This document shows positions 63,431 through 64,000 of a DNA stretch of 64,000 nucleotides, in pieces. A model generated the notes under the pieces. The model searched no databases, had not been told where the DNA came from, and saw only the letters and a program-made list of their open reading frames with translations. The stretch is from Pempheris klunzingeri (taxonomy: Eukaryota > Chordata > Actinopteri > Acropomatiformes > Pempheridae). Position numbers and translations under genes: made by a program. Numbering within the stretch: position 1 is the stretch's first letter; each line of letters opens with the position of its first letter. The stretch spans positions 5,006,501 through 5,070,500 of the forward strand of contig NC_092020.1 of assembly GCF_042242105.1 (NCBI RefSeq). Direction: 5' to 3'.

Positions 63431-64000
63431 TCAGCCGTCACTCATTTAATTATTTACACCACTGCTTTTCCCTCTGTGATGAGTCAAAATGTGGTCTGAG
63501 GAAATGCCAATACTGGATTTTTGAGTCTTCCAACACTATCAGTGTGTTCTGTGTTCAACAAATCAGATATAGATTCATCTCTCCTGTCTTTTTTCATAGA
63601 ATCAAACCATTTTGGATATCTTAGATTAGGTTATTGAACCACGTGGGACATTTTACAGTTGACAAACAAACTTGAAATTTCTGTAGTGAATTTTTGTGTT
63701 ATTGTTTTGTTTCTTGCTACAATCTTTAGATGTCTAATACTGGTAAGCTTAAAACGAGCTAATATTCTAAAAAAAAAAAAAAATACACTTATGAACCCCT
63801 CACCCCTTCAGCTGGCACATCAATAATACAAAACCGGCCAATACACGTTGCCTAAAATAGCATGCGTTTTCAAAGTAATTATTTATGTATCTAAACATGA
63901 AACAGATTTATGAAAGCGGGGTCACGGACAATGTGTGGCGCACGTGTGACCTGTGATGTGGACGCTGATGTAGCCTTCACTCATGAAGTGACTCCCTACG

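Larger units (their letters stand above)
61647..64000 (-). other. cnksr2 intron, 3' part, at right window edge
   Basis: Upstream of the first cnksr2 exon in the window. No exon matching the PDZ-to-linker segment was found. Contains a CTCCT pentamer tract (62059-62105), short C runs, purine-rich sequence (62700-62820) and a dispersed repeat (about 63340-63430). Confidence 0.55.

Noticed and set aside
63940..64000. Possible cnksr2 PDZ exon at the right edge (minus-strand reading EGYISVHITG)
   Set aside because: It resembles the end of the CNK PDZ segment only loosely, the would-be donor is weak, and the stretch is cut off by the window, so it cannot be tested.

Overview
The window is vertebrate nuclear DNA, most probably from a teleost fish. 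Genes are split into short exons with GT-AG introns, dinucleotide microsatellites are abundant, and several interspersed repeats look like families common in ray-finned fish. All five genes belong to vertebrate families and match conserved regions recalled from the human proteins. No database search was possible, so names rest on recognised motifs and matching exon phases.

Layout, left to right. (1) 1-20200, plus strand: the 3' half of a teneurin gene, best matched to tenm1. Thirteen coding exons (3694 to 19378) join in one open frame of 1272 codons covering the last NHL blade, the YD-repeat shell, the toxin-like C-terminal region and the TCAP segment. The 5' half lies left of the window. (2) 21340-24007, minus strand: a three-exon sh2d1a (SAP) gene, tail to tail with tenm1. 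(3) 27855-29114, minus strand: a single-exon rhodopsin-class receptor closest to the angiotensin II type 2 receptor. (4) 35086-43035, minus strand: an eleven-exon apool (MIC27) gene of 640 codons. One 858-base exon carries a 42-unit, 15-base coding minisatellite that more than doubles the protein. (5) 43800-61646 and beyond, minus strand: the 3' two thirds of cnksr2, with 14 exons from the region after the PDZ domain through the PH domain to a C-terminal PDZ-binding tail. Its 5' part lies right of the window.

The tail-to-tail pair tenm1/sh2d1a matches my recollection of human Xq25, and the other three human homologues are also X-linked, so the block looks like a piece of the ancestral linkage group behind the mammalian X. 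The genes do not form one pathway: tenm1 and cnksr2 act at neuronal membranes and synapses, sh2d1a in lymphocyte SLAM signalling, apool in the mitochondrial inner membrane, and the angiotensin-type receptor in peptide hormone signalling.

The rest is introns and intergenic sequence with microsatellites, a tRNA-derived SINE, four copies of one teleost interspersed repeat, and homopolymer tracts. I found no RNA genes, no CRISPR, and no intact transposon or viral coding region. The strongest oddities are the apool coding minisatellite, TG or CA repeats sitting at splice sites (sh2d1a intron 1, tenm1 introns 4 and 11), a divergent TCAP, a long third intracellular loop in the receptor, and two micro-exons just upstream of the cnksr2 PH domain.
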